Source of the DNA: Sanchytrium tribonematis
Taxonomy: Eukaryota; Sanchytriomycota; Sanchytriomycetes; Sanchytriales; Sanchytriaceae
NCBI GenBank assembly: GCA_018985235.1
Contig: JADGIG010000093.1
Span: 1 to 21,525, forward strand
Length of the DNA stretch: 21,525 nt
Direction of reading: 5' to 3'
This document shows, piece by piece, positions 1-8,644 of the stretch. Each line of letters opens with the position of its first letter. The stretch's first letter is position 1. The notes beneath the pieces were generated by a model. The model was not told the DNA's origin, made no database searches, and worked only from the letters and a program-made list of their open reading frames with translations. The position numbers and the translations under genes are program-made.

Positions 1-1087
1 CTCCTCGATGACGAATGCTTGTTGCCAATTCTACCAGATCCGAAAAAAATACTTTTACACTTGCGGCTTGAATATCTGCCATTTCTAAAGTTGTTTGTAA
101 CAAATTTGCAGCAATCGTTAAGTTTCTCCAAGAAAAAGACAAAACCAACTGACTTACATCAGATCCATCATCGTGAATATAATCAAAGTCGTTCCCTTCC
201 GGGCATGTACTCGCAACAATAGGTAATGTTTGTTTCATTATTTTTTGGAAGATTGGATAAAATTCTTCAAAACTTAGCTTAAATCGATTTGATTTAACAT
301 TTTCGGTGATGTACCAAATCAATCCTTCCATATTATTATACCTCGAACAATCAAATATATTTTCTTCAAGTAACTCAACGCACAATAGAAGTTTTGAATA
401 CATTATTTCGTTAATTTCTTTAGGAATCTTTAAATAACTATATAAAAGCATGTATGTCGCACCGCTTAATGCTTCGTTAGATCTTTGTCGATTTATCAGC
501 CTTTCTGCATCTCTCCACATTGTTTCCTTAAAGGTGTCGAGTCTATCCAAAAAGTGCTTTTTCAATAGCTCAAAACATTGCATACGCACCTTCTCAAATG
601 AGGATTTTATAGTTTCCAGTAAATTCAACAATAGTTCTTCAGTATACAAAAAGTTCATCTCAAATGGAAATTCTGGCTTTTTACAATATTTAGCATCAAA
701 ACCAACAGGCATTCTACATTCACGAGTACCAAATTGCTCAATCATGATTGTCAAAAGATCTAGATAAAGCTGCAACCTAGTAATATTTGTCCCAGGAAAA
801 ATTCCGAAAGAAAATTCCTGCATAAGTGAGGCTAAGAAAGACTTGGTTTCCATAATCTGCTGCCAAATGATTGGATTTTGATTGTATTTGTATAGCTTAA
901 ACTGCGAGTAAGTGCTTGATTTGAGTCTTTCCATAAATAATCGAAAGCCAAAGCGAATATCATTTCCTAAGGTTGACTCATATTGCTTACAATTTTTAAC
1001 AATAAAGTTGAGGCAATAATTCTTGGCGTCGATACTTACTGGAGATGATTTTTTATTCGACAAACAAATACTGTTAAAATTTTCCAT
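1..1087 (-). CDS. TRM732: THADA/Trm732-family protein (DUF2428), 5' part, runs off the window
   Basis: One uninterrupted reverse-strand frame runs from an ATG at 1087 to the window edge, giving 362 visible residues without a stop; the rest of the gene lies outside. Near the edge is FSWRNLTIAANLL (from about residue 326), followed about 25 residues later by DLVELATSIRHRG. This matches the conserved core of the DUF2428 family (SWR...KE...L then a basic xRHRGA stretch) found in human THADA and yeast Trm732. In yeast Trm732 partners the Trm7 methyltransferase for 2'-O-methylation of tRNA position 32. The preceding residues are helical and Leu/Phe-rich, as expected for the ARM/HEAT-like N-terminal scaffold. 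Family members usually exceed 1000 residues, so most of the protein is missing. The gene is divergent from the next one, with 44 bp between start codons. The family call rests on this short motif. Confidence 0.72.
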   Translation of the reverse strand, partial: MENFNSICLSNKKSSPVSIDAKNYCLNFIVKNCKQYESTLGNDIRFGFRLFMERLKSSTYSQFKLYKYNQNPIIWQQIMETKSFLASLMQEFSFGIFPGTNITRLQLYLDLLTIMIEQFGTRECRMPVGFDAKYCKKPEFPFEMNFLYTEELLLNLLETIKSSFEKVRMQCFELLKKHFLDRLDTFKETMWRDAERLINRQRSNEALSGATYMLLYSYLKIPKEINEIMYSKLLLCVELLEENIFDCSRYNNMEGLIWYITENVKSNRFKLSFEEFYPIFQKIMKQTLPIVASTCPEGNDFDYIHDDGSDVSQLVLSFSWRNLTIAANLLQTTLEMADIQAASVKVFFSDLVELATSIRHRG

Positions 1088-1131
1088 TATTGGATTCGTT
1101 GTCATCTTTGAAATCTACAATCCCCTTTAAA

Positions 1132-2001
1132 ATGAAATTTAAAAAGGAGCCCATTCATTCGATATCAACGTACGAAAATTGGGAAGTGATTATTAAAGAA
1201 TATTCTGTGGAGCTGGTAGACAATTTCGATGAAACAGTTTGGTGTATATCTTTTGAAGAAGAGATTTTGAAAGAAGTTGTGATCAAAGATATCCTGATTC
1301 TTTCATTTGATCATGAAATTATTCAATATAATCTTAGAACCAGGAAACAAGAAGTTGCAATTGAAACTGATCAGGAAATAAGAGATATTATGATGGATAA
1401 AAATGGAAAATTGTATATCTGTTTCGCAAATTGCATTGGATATATTAGCCCAGATGGAGTCATTATATACTCTGGTGTTGAAAAAACCAAAAATTATTCT
1501 GCAATGACTGAATTTGAAAGTGGTCTGGTAGTTGTGGATTTTTATTCAGTTTTGACATTTTATGACAAAAAATTGGATATTCTTAAAAGCATCGATTACT
1601 CTGACGCCTTAGATATAGCCAGTGAAAACCCACCATTTCCTGTTGTTTTAAAGCCTAGTCCAGACAGTTCTGTGTTGTTTTTGGGCTTGTTGAATGGTAT
1701 AGTTTTGTTAATAACTCGTAATTCATTAGATATGGTTCATGAGCCTACACTCCTCGAAGGATTCTCTATTTATGCAATGGACTACCATTCATTTGTAATA
1801 AGTGATATTATATTCCACGGCTCAAATATGTTTATTTCTTCAAACGACAGAGCTATCTCGCATTACCGCTTAGACATCAAAAAGATAGAATTTATAAAAA
1901 AATACAACTTAAAAATGCGAGCCGAATCGCTCATACCCTTCAATGACAAAGTTATAGCAGTTGGAATAGATAGCCCATTTATAGAAACCATAGTATTGTA
2001 A
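1132..2001 (+). CDS. Unrecognised beta-propeller-like protein, 289 aa
   Basis: A single-exon frame of 289 residues starts at the first in-frame ATG (1132); the frame is open upstream only through non-ATG codons, and the divergent gene starts at 1087. The protein alternates short hydrophobic strands with acidic or polar turns (for example DILILSFDHEIIQYNLR and LYICFANCIGYISPDG), the texture of a WD40 or WD40-like propeller, but I see no clear GH...WD repeat and no conserved domain I can name. No signal peptide or membrane segment is apparent. It could be a diverged WD-repeat protein of a housekeeping complex. The stop codon is written as TAATAAA, so the polyadenylation hexamer (2000-2005) overlaps it. 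The convergent AFG3 gene ends 5 bp away. Confidence 0.75.
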   Translation: MKFKKEPIHSISTYENWEVIIKEYSVELVDNFDETVWCISFEEEILKEVVIKDILILSFDHEIIQYNLRTRKQEVAIETDQEIRDIMMDKNGKLYICFANCIGYISPDGVIIYSGVEKTKNYSAMTEFESGLVVVDFYSVLTFYDKKLDILKSIDYSDALDIASENPPFPVVLKPSPDSSVLFLGLLNGIVLLITRNSLDMVHEPTLLEGFSIYAMDYHSFVISDIIFHGSNMFISSNDRAISHYRLDIKKIEFIKKYNLKMRAESLIPFNDKVIAVGIDSPFIETIVL

Positions 2002-2011
2002 TAAATTTATT
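2000..2011. terminator. Palindromic two-way polyadenylation signal between convergent genes
   Basis: AATAAATTTATT is a perfect 12-bp palindrome that presents AATAAA on both strands. On the plus strand AATAAA (2000-2005) overlaps the TAA at 1999-2001. On the minus strand AATAAA (2011-2006) contains the AFG3 TAA at 2009-2007. Each mRNA must therefore be cleaved inside the opposing gene's coding region. Confidence 0.75.
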
Positions 2012-4193
2012 CCTTTTCGCCATGAATGTCATGTTTTCCTTGAATATAATCTTCAAATGTCTTTCCTTGTTCAAACGGTCGTTTTCCTAGAAGCTCCAAC
2101 ATGACATCTCGTCCTAGTACTTCTTTTTCCAATAAAACTTGAGCGACCTTTTCGACTTCTTCTCTCTTATCTTCTAAAAGTGTTTTGGTGCGTTGGTAGG
2201 CAGCATCGATAATATTTCTCACTTCTTCGTCTATGAGTTTCGAGGTAGATTCAGAAAAAGGCTTTTGAAACTGCTGAGTTCGGTCATCGTTGTTTGTATA
2301 AAAGGAAACATTTCCAACCTTGCTATTCATTCCAAATGATGTAACTAAAGAGTAAGCTAATTTTGTAACCTTGGTGAGATCATCTTGGGCCCCAGTAGTG
2401 ATAGACTGAAAAAATATTTCCTCAGAAGCTCTACCACCCAAAGTCATGCACATTCTATCTTGCAACTGTTCCGTGCTATACAAATACTGATCTTTTGGCA
2501 AATATTGAGCAAAACCAAGTGCTCCAGATCCTCTCGGAATAATTGAAACCTTTAAAAGAGGGTCAGCGTGCTCTAAAAACCAACCAGCTACTGCATGTCC
2601 TGCCTCATGATAAGCAACAATTTTTTTCTCTTCAGGTGACAAAATTTTGTTTTTCTTTTCTAAACCAGCAATAACTCTATCAATAGCGGCTTCAAAGTGA
2701 TCCATCACAACAGATTTTGCTTCCTTTCTTGCTGCAATCAGAGCAGATTCGTTGCAAACATTTGCAATGTCTGCACCGCTAAAGCCAGGAGTCATGGCTG
2801 CAAGTTTGCGAGCAACCTCTACTTTAGATGTATCCTCTGACGTTTTAATAGGTTTCAGATGTACGTTAAATATTTCTTCTCTCCCTTTGATGTCTGGCTT
2901 ATCAATGCTGATTTGCCTATCAAACCTACCAGGTCGCATAAGAGCAGCGTCCAAAACGTCTGGTCTGTTGGTTCCAGCAAGCACAACGATTTGTTCTCTG
3001 GCCTCAAATCCATCCATTTCTACAAGCAATTGATTTAAAGTACTTTCTCTTTCATCATTACCACCAAATTGCGCATTTCTACCTCTGGCCTTTCCGATAG
3101 CATCGATTTCGTCTAAGAATATAATACAAGGAGTATTTTTCCTAGCATTTTCAAATAAATCTCTAACTCTTGCGCTTCCAACTCCAACAAACATTTCTAC
3201 AAATTCTGAACCACTGACGGAAAAAAAAGCCACTTTTGCTTCTCCAGCTGTAGCCTTTGCTAATAAAGTTTTACCAGTTCCTGGAGGACCTGACAATATG
3301 GCGCCCCTTGGAATTTTTGCACCCAATTTTTCAAACCTTTCTGGCTCCCTTAAAAATTTAACAAATTCCATGATTTCTTCCTTAGCCTCGTCACAACCAG
3401 CCACGTCTTTAAAAGAAACCTTCACATTATTTTCCTGATTAAATAATTTTGCCTTTGACTTACCAATCGAAAATATGTTCCCTGGACCACCTGCACCACT
3501 TTGACCCCCAGTAGCTCTTCTCGAAAGCCAGTATATACCACCAATTAGTAAAGCAGTAGGTGCCAACGAGAGCAATATGCTGCTCCAATTTATTTGGCTC
3601 TTGTAGGAAATTGGAATTTGTGGTAATTGTAATTCTTTAAGTGTTTGCTGTAAATTAAATTCAAAAGAGTCAACGGATCCAATATTGAAGTAAAATGAAG
3701 GTAATGGACTATTATCTAAGTATACTAAAACTATATTCCTATTTACAATCACTAATTTGGATACTTGAGTATTCGGCAATATTACAGTTTTAAACTGAAG
3801 CCATGTGGTTTCCTTCGTACTAGAAGCCTCTAAATTTGAAAAAATTATAAAACTTATTATCAATACTGGAATTAGCCAATTATTATTTCTTTTCGGATTG
3901 TTATCCCCGCCAGGTTTGGAGCCTAATGAAAATTTAAACACCTTAGCGTCCTTGAATCTTTGCTGAAATTCCTTCTCAAAATCTCCGAACGATGAGCTCT
4001 CTTCTTTTTTTGGAATTTTGTCGTTATTTTCTTTATATCTTGATTTTTTCTCGGAAGCATTTTTGAAGCCTCTTTGCCACAAAATGCGGTCAGAGAGAGA
4101 TTTCCAAATTTTTGACCCGGAATTATACTTAGTCTGCGTGTTAGAAAACACAAATCTGCTCAACATTGGCAATAATAATTGTTTTGCAAACAT
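2007..4193 (-). CDS. AFG3: Mitochondrial m-AAA protease (FtsH/AFG3/YTA12 family)
   Basis: A 728-residue ATP-dependent zinc metalloprotease of the mitochondrial inner membrane, which degrades misfolded membrane proteins and processes some precursors. The first ~50 residues are basic and lack long acidic runs, fitting a mitochondrial presequence. Two hydrophobic segments lie near residues 106-119 and 206-223 around a small intermembrane-space domain. The AAA module has Walker A GPPGTGKT (302-309), Walker B IIFLDEID (357-364) and the second region of homology TNRPD...RPGRFD (408-425). The zinc site is HEAGH (529-533), with a downstream TTGAQDDLTK supplying the third ligand. Length and order match yeast Afg3/Yta12 and human AFG3L2. 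Two transmembrane segments flanking the small domain identify the m-AAA rather than the i-AAA type; Afg3 versus Yta12 cannot be settled here. Single exon. The stop sits in AATAAA (2011-2006). Its ATG is only 27 bp past the AGX1 stop. Confidence 0.95.
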   Translation of the reverse strand: MFAKQLLLPMLSRFVFSNTQTKYNSGSKIWKSLSDRILWQRGFKNASEKKSRYKENNDKIPKKEESSSFGDFEKEFQQRFKDAKVFKFSLGSKPGGDNNPKRNNNWLIPVLIISFIIFSNLEASSTKETTWLQFKTVILPNTQVSKLVIVNRNIVLVYLDNSPLPSFYFNIGSVDSFEFNLQQTLKELQLPQIPISYKSQINWSSILLSLAPTALLIGGIYWLSRRATGGQSGAGGPGNIFSIGKSKAKLFNQENNVKVSFKDVAGCDEAKEEIMEFVKFLREPERFEKLGAKIPRGAILSGPPGTGKTLLAKATAGEAKVAFFSVSGSEFVEMFVGVGSARVRDLFENARKNTPCIIFLDEIDAIGKARGRNAQFGGNDERESTLNQLLVEMDGFEAREQIVVLAGTNRPDVLDAALMRPGRFDRQISIDKPDIKGREEIFNVHLKPIKTSEDTSKVEVARKLAAMTPGFSGADIANVCNESALIAARKEAKSVVMDHFEAAIDRVIAGLEKKNKILSPEEKKIVAYHEAGHAVAGWFLEHADPLLKVSIIPRGSGALGFAQYLPKDQYLYSTEQLQDRMCMTLGGRASEEIFFQSITTGAQDDLTKVTKLAYSLVTSFGMNSKVGNVSFYTNNDDRTQQFQKPFSESTSKLIDEEVRNIIDAAYQRTKTLLEDKREEVEKVAQVLLEKEVLGRDVMLELLGKRPFEQGKTFEDYIQGKHDIHGEKE

Positions 4194-4219
4194 TTGACAA
4201 CGGAGCCGGTTTCAAAAAA

Positions 4220-4225
4220 TTTATT
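4220..4225 (-). terminator. AATAAA overlapping the AGX1 stop codon
   Basis: The reverse strand reads AAA TAA ATT, so the hexamer spans the stop codon 4223-4221. The next gene's ATG is at 4193, so cleavage probably falls at or within the 5' end of AFG3. Confidence 0.6.
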
Positions 4226-5391
4226 TTAATATTTTAGGCAACAAACTAGCAAATTTTAACACATGACCCAAATAAATACTTTGACCCATATGCCCTACTC
4301 TAAAATATGGATCAATTTCTTTAAGCAGACCACCTGCAATAGAAAAACCATTTTTGCGAGAATTCTGAATAGTTGCAGGTACTTGAGGACTGTAAACTGC
4401 TGTCAAGGTATTCGAAGCAATGTTTTCCGACTCTGCGACAAGCTTTAATCCACAGTCCTTGATAACCTTCCTAAAAGAAGTCGCGCAATTTTCATGATCT
4501 CTCCAGCGTTTTTCTAAGACTACTCTTGCTTGTACAATACTTGGAAGTTCATCACTTCTCTGCAATTTGAATAAAACTCTCAATGCAGACTCCAGAGAAA
4601 TAATTGTGTTTACAGCTGGTGTGCAGAAGTAAGATGGCTTACCTTGCTCATATGCGTTATGGATGGGAAGCCATTTTTTTAAATTGCAATAATATGACGG
4701 TATTTTAGACTTTTTATCAAGCAATTTCTTAATTAATCAAATATACCATAGCCCTTGGTGAAGTCCAGCAGATGCTTAACCCAGCTAATGCACCAATAGC
4801 TTTTTGGCTGCCAGTCATCACGAAATCAATGTCAAGCTTTTCAAGATCCAATCTTTCACCGCCAACTGAACAAACACCATCGACTGCAATCAAAATTTCC
4901 GGAAATTTACTTCTCAATGGGATGACATAATCTTCTAAATTGCATCTAACTCCTGTTGAAGTATCGACATGGGTGAATGTAACCGCCTCACAATTCAATT
5001 TCTCGACTTCTCTCAACACGTCATCAACAGATGGTATTTTTCCATAACCGGAAAATAAATACTCGTGCGGTAAATCTGAAGCTTCAAACACTTCTTTGAA
5101 AGATCTTCCAAAGTATCCCTGGGAGACAATCAACGTTTTTTGATTGCTTATAAAGTTGTTGGTGAATATTTCCCAGCCCAGAGATCCAGACGCTGTAATA
5201 ACAAAGGGCTGCATCTCTTGATTCAAGACAAGTAATCTCAACATTTTAATTGCATTGCCAAATTTTTCGATAAATCTGCTATCCACATGAGAGACTGCCG
5301 ACTCGTTAACAAGAACACTGGGGTCAACTTCTATAGGGCCTGGAATCAACAGAATGTTGGCTGTGGATGAAGCCTGGTCTAAAGAATCCAT
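4221..5391 (-). CDS. AGX1: Alanine-glyoxylate aminotransferase (class V, PLP-dependent), two exons
   Basis: Exons 5391-4747 and 4727-4221 join across a 19-nt intron to give 383 residues, the usual length of AGXT/AGX1. The enzyme transfers the amino group of alanine (or serine) to glyoxylate, giving glycine and removing toxic glyoxylate. Visible landmarks are the N-terminal LLIPGPIEVDPSVL, the PLP-facing VDGVCS (Asp171) and the Schiff-base lysine in TGSQKAIG (Lys197). After the splice comes the conserved YYCNLKKWLP and the YFCTPAVN stretch. The frame is broken at 4728-4746 unless the intron is removed; removal restores SPRAM-KLLDKKSKIPSYY as in the family. The C-terminus ILK is not a canonical peroxisomal SKL signal and there is no obvious presequence, so a cytosolic location is possible. 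Divergent from TPS2, with 66 bp between start codons. Confidence 0.93.
4728..4746 (-). other. 19-nt spliceosomal intron in AGX1
   Basis: Sense-strand sequence GTATATTTGATTAATTAAG, phase 0. Removal restores the aminotransferase frame. Retention gives an in-frame TAA inside the intron. It ends TAATTAAG. Confidence 0.92.
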
Positions 5392-5457
5392 GTTGCAAAA
5401 GGAGTTTAATTCCTTTAATATATCAACCCCCGAATTTTAAAACACTTATTGAAAATT
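5392..5457. promoter_or_regulatory. Divergent AGX1/TPS2 promoter region, 66 bp
   Basis: This gap must hold the 5' signals of both genes. It contains a run of five C residues (plus strand, about 5428-5432) in otherwise AT-rich DNA, and an imperfect stem AAAGGA...TCCTTT near 5397-5416. No TATA box can be assigned confidently, although TTTAATATAT lies in the middle. Confidence 0.4.
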
Positions 5458-7741
5458 ATGAGTTTAATTGTTGCTTCGCATAAATTACCGATTGAGTATC
5501 ACAACGGCGATTATAGAGAACAGCCTCGACACAAGGCTTTTTACTCCGGGATTGCATCTCTGAAAGCGCAAGATATTACATATGTTGGTTGCTACAGCGA
5601 TAACAATGATGTTTTACGCAAACCCACCAAGCAGCTTCCAAATAACATGATGCATATCGATGTTGATCCATCTGTTCATTCGGATTTCTATCATGGGTAT
5701 TGCAAACAGGTCTTGTGGCAAATTTTACATTATCAGCCATATTCTCCACAAATTAAGGAAAATTCATTTTTTGAGGCCTACTGTAAGGTGAATAGAATGT
5801 ATGCCGAGGAAATAATTAAAGTTTATAAGAAAAATGATATGGTATTTGTGAACGATTATCATTTATTTTTAGTTCCCTTTTATTTGCGGCAAAAAATTCC
5901 AAATGCCAAGATTGGGTTTTTTTTACATTCTCCTTTTCCTTCTTCTGAACTGTTTAGATGCCTCCCTCAACGAACTGCACTATTAAAAGGTGTATTAGGA
6001 TCGCATTTAATAGGATTTCAAAACTATTCATACGCCAGACATTTTTTGTCTAGTTGTACGAGAGTTTTGGGTTTAGAGTCTAGCCCAGGTGGAATTGATC
6101 ACGATCATCATGTTTCGATCGGTATTTTTCAAATTGGCATCAACGTTGCTCTGACAGAAAAATTGTGTTCTCACCCACTTGTAGAAGATAAGCTGAAAAA
6201 ATTACGCGAGGTTTACAAAAATAAGATCGTTATTGTGGGACGGGAGCGCCTTGAGGCCCACAAGGGCGTAGTTCAGAAACTGAAAGCTTACGAAAGATTT
6301 TTGGAACTTTATCCTGAATATCAAGAAAAAGTGGTTTTAATTCAGATGACGAATTCGGGCGACAGAAAATTGGAGACAAAAGTTAATGATCTGGTTATGA
6401 AAATTAACGGGAAGTACGGTTCTGTATCCTTTAGTCCGGTTCTTCACATCCACAAGATGTTGCCTTACGATGACTATCATGCTCTATTAAGGTTAGCAAA
6501 TGTTGGTTTGTTCACCCCTGTTAGGGATGGGATGAATATTGCATCACATGAATTTATTGTTTGTCAAAATGACAACCACGCACCACTTGTTTTATCTGAA
6601 TTCACTGGTACTGCTGGTTCTTTACCGGGGGCCTTGCTTGTAAACCCTTGGGATTTTAATGGCGTAGCTAAATCAATCCACACTGCTATAAATATGTCGC
6701 TTGAAGAAAGAAAAACCAAACATCTTTTTATGCTTGATCATGTTTCTAGATTCAATTGCGACAAATGGGCTCAAAATTTTGTAAGCGAAATGCTATTCAC
6801 TTCTGAAAATAACGGAAGCACAAGTGGAACTACCCAGAAGCTTGTCATTGACGATATAGTTGAAGTTTATAAGAAGTCAAACAAAAGGCTCTTGTTATTG
6901 GATTACGATGGGACTTTGACAAAAATTGTCAATAATCCACAATCTGCTCTTCCCACTGCGAAATTGCTAAAAGCTTTAGAAAAATTGTGTAGCAGACCAG
7001 ATACTGTAGTTTACATTATTAGTGGGAGAGATCAAGAATTTTTAGAAAGCCACCTTGGCCATATAAAAAATATCGGATTGAGTGCAGAGCACGGAAGTTT
7101 TGTAAAACATCATAACACCAAGAAATGGATAAATTTAATTGAAAAGATAGACATGGGCTGGCAGAACGAAGTCAGAGAAATTTTTGAATATTACACAGAA
7201 CGAACTCAGGGATCTTTTATTGAACAGAAAAGATGTGCACTTACATGGCATTATCGTCTTGCTGATCCAGAGTTTGGACAGTTTCAGGCCAAAGAATGCC
7301 AAAACCACCTCGAAAATAGCATAAGTGGAAAGCTTCCTGTTGAAATTTTAATAGGAAAGAAAAATTTAGAAGTTCGACCAGTATCAATTAATAAGGTAGC
7401 TAATTTTAATGAAGGGAGAAATGGTGAAACGTATATTAGGAATACAAGTTGATTGTGATTTTATTTTTTGCGCTGGTGATGATAAGACTGACGAGGACAT
7501 GTTTAAAAGTCTTGGTCACATTATTAACCCTTCGCCCCGCACGTCAAGGTCTGCATCTTATAGCACTTCTCCACAATTTCCAGAAGCTAGAAAAAGTCCA
7601 ACCTTGCCAATTGAGAACCTTAATGCCAAAAATGTTTATACTGTGGCAGTTAGCTCATCTCCAAGGTTTACCCATGCATCATGGCGTTTGGACACTTCAG
7701 ACGATGTTGTAAATCTGCTTTCTTTAATTTCTTCAGAATAA
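5458..7741 (+). CDS. TPS2: TPS2-type trehalose-6-phosphate phosphatase with an N-terminal GT20 (TPS-like) domain, two exons
   Basis: Exons 5458-7395 and 7415-7741 give 754 residues. The N-terminal ~470 residues are a glycosyltransferase family 20 domain (RDGMNIASHEF from residue 356). The C-terminal part is a HAD phosphatase with DYDGTLT (from 482), the motif II region IISGRD and GDDKTDEDMF (from about 667), all the expected catalytic acids. It should convert trehalose-6-phosphate to trehalose, a fungal stress and storage sugar. In the GT20 part the usual RLDYIKG is RLEAHKG: the substrate-binding Arg and Lys remain but the middle is changed, and the N-terminal Gly-rich glucose-phosphate loop is not evident. 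As in yeast Tps2, the synthase half may be regulatory only. The intron at 7396-7414 must be removed to link EVRPVSINK to GEMVKRIL. I use the ATG at 5458. The stop lies in AATAAA (7737-7742). Confidence 0.92.
7396..7414 (+). other. 19-nt spliceosomal intron in TPS2
   Basis: Sequence GTAGCTAATTTTAATGAAG, phase 0, between AAT AAG and GGA GAA. Removal restores NKGEMVKR as in the TPS2 family. Retention shifts frame to a TGA after the intron. It ends TAATGAAG. Confidence 0.92.
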
Positions 7742-7742
7742 A
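7737..7742 (+). terminator. AATAAA overlapping the TPS2 stop codon
   Basis: Coding end GAA TAA followed by A places the hexamer across the stop codon 7739-7741. Confidence 0.6.
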
Positions 7743-7901
7743 GATTGATTTTGCAATTTTCAAACCCTTCCCTGATAAATTGAACTCTTTGAAACTTTCA
7801 AAGCTCAATAACGTGATTAAAAATATAAACATTTGCGGCTAAAAAGAGCACGATAGACACATAATTTAAATTTTTGTAAAATATGCAATTATTTTTGGAA
7901 C

Positions 7902-8387
7902 ATGGAAAATCCAAAGTATCTTGAATGGAGAAATCCAATTTTTGTAAATCAAAATGGAATCTCGAAAGATAATTGCATCGACTACATAAGTGAAGCCGAG
8001 CATATTTGGGATGCAAATTCTTCAAATGCTGTATACAATTTTCAGATTAGACAGCTAGATATCAAGACCTCTCTAGAAGATTATTTGAAAAAAACACCAG
8101 GAACTCAATTCAATTTAAAGCATTATCACGAAGATTTATTTGTAATCCAAAAAGACAATAGAGAAGATGAAAATATAAAATATCCTTTAAATGTTTGTTA
8201 TATATCGGAATCAAACGTCTATGCCAGTCCGTCTTGTGCAGATATCATAAGGATGCGATCGTTTCATTCAATGTTTAAGCTGGACCACGCTTTCCAGTCT
8301 ATCGATGATGAAGTTCATTTCCATCCATCGAGAGGCTATTCATTTAAGAAAGCGGATGAAATATCGAATCAGGGTAATGAGATTTAG
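7902..8387 (+). CDS. MED6: Mediator complex subunit 6
   Basis: A 161-residue single-exon protein. Mediator links transcription factors to RNA polymerase II; Med6 is a conserved head-module subunit. The family pattern is followed in order: an N-terminal EWRNPIFV, an IDYIS...IWDANSSN stretch (family DYF..S.FYD..sNN), a central LFVIQKDNRE (family lFiIrKq.R), then YISESNVYASPSCADIIRMR (family YYI..G.VYqaPd...v...R). The C-terminal VHFHPSRGYSF matches the family YHPSKGYWW. Identity is modest but the order of motifs is clear. It is shorter than human MED6 (246 aa) and lacks the variable tail. An ATG at 7883 upstream opens a short out-of-frame frame that overlaps the start and might act as an upstream ORF. 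Stop is TAG; the nearest AATAAA is at 8424-8429. Confidence 0.85.
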   Translation: MENPKYLEWRNPIFVNQNGISKDNCIDYISEAEHIWDANSSNAVYNFQIRQLDIKTSLEDYLKKTPGTQFNLKHYHEDLFVIQKDNREDENIKYPLNVCYISESNVYASPSCADIIRMRSFHSMFKLDHAFQSIDDEVHFHPSRGYSFKKADEISNQGNEI

Positions 8388-8494
8388 ACTATTTGTACTG
8401 GTACTTAGAGATGGTTCAATTTTAATAAATTTCTAAGTGTTACAAAATCCAGAAATCCTCCTCAAACTTTGATTCGCGATTGTGATTTGAAATA

Positions 8495-8629
8495 ATGCAA
8501 CGCAGACTGTATCGCCGATTAAACACCACCACCACTGTCAGCAATAAGTTTTACATACGTTGTGGAGCTGTAGGTTTTGTATTAGGGATTATATTTGAGG
8601 GGATGTGGCAGCACATGCCCAAATATTAA
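8495..8629 (+). CDS. Candidate 44-aa single-pass membrane protein
   Basis: ATG at 8495 to TAA at 8627-8629 encodes 44 residues. A basic start (MQRRLYRRLN) and a Thr run are followed by KFYIRCGAVGFVLGIIFEGMWQ, which looks like one membrane span with small residues, then a short polar end. Basic N-terminus plus one span suits a small mitochondrial inner-membrane protein. The pattern faintly recalls SMIM4/UQCC5-type complex III assembly factors, but I cannot assign it. It fills most of the gap between MED6 and the convergent YTM1. It is included because the composition is protein-like and in a genome this compact the gap is otherwise large; it could be fortuitous. Confidence 0.5.
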   Translation: MQRRLYRRLNTTTTVSNKFYIRCGAVGFVLGIIFEGMWQHMPKY

Positions 8630-8638
8630 TTTAGTAAA

Positions 8639-8644
8639 TTTATT
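8639..8644 (-). terminator. AATAAA overlapping the YTM1 stop codon
   Basis: Reverse strand AAA TAA ATT; the stop codon is 8642-8640. The convergent 44-aa candidate ends 10 bp away. Confidence 0.6.

Noticed and set aside
2752-3033. Plus-strand 93-aa frame
   Set aside because: Antisense shadow of the AFG3 AAA domain. The same reasoning applies to frames at 450-767, 9589-9777, 13251-13538, 15206-15628, 18520-18750 and 19915-20172.
4221-5391. AGX1 broken by a nonsense mutation
   Set aside because: The in-frame TAA lies inside a 19-nt intron; the spliced frame is complete with all landmarks.
7409-7741. Separate small gene carrying only the HAD GDDKTDED motif
   Set aside because: It is the second exon of TPS2; removing the 19-nt intron restores the family sequence across the join.
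7798-8025. Reverse-strand 75-aa frame ending in a hydrophobic tail (FLAANVYIF)
   Set aside because: No ATG start, mostly antisense to MED6, no AATAAA near its stop, and no consensus intron that would supply a start.
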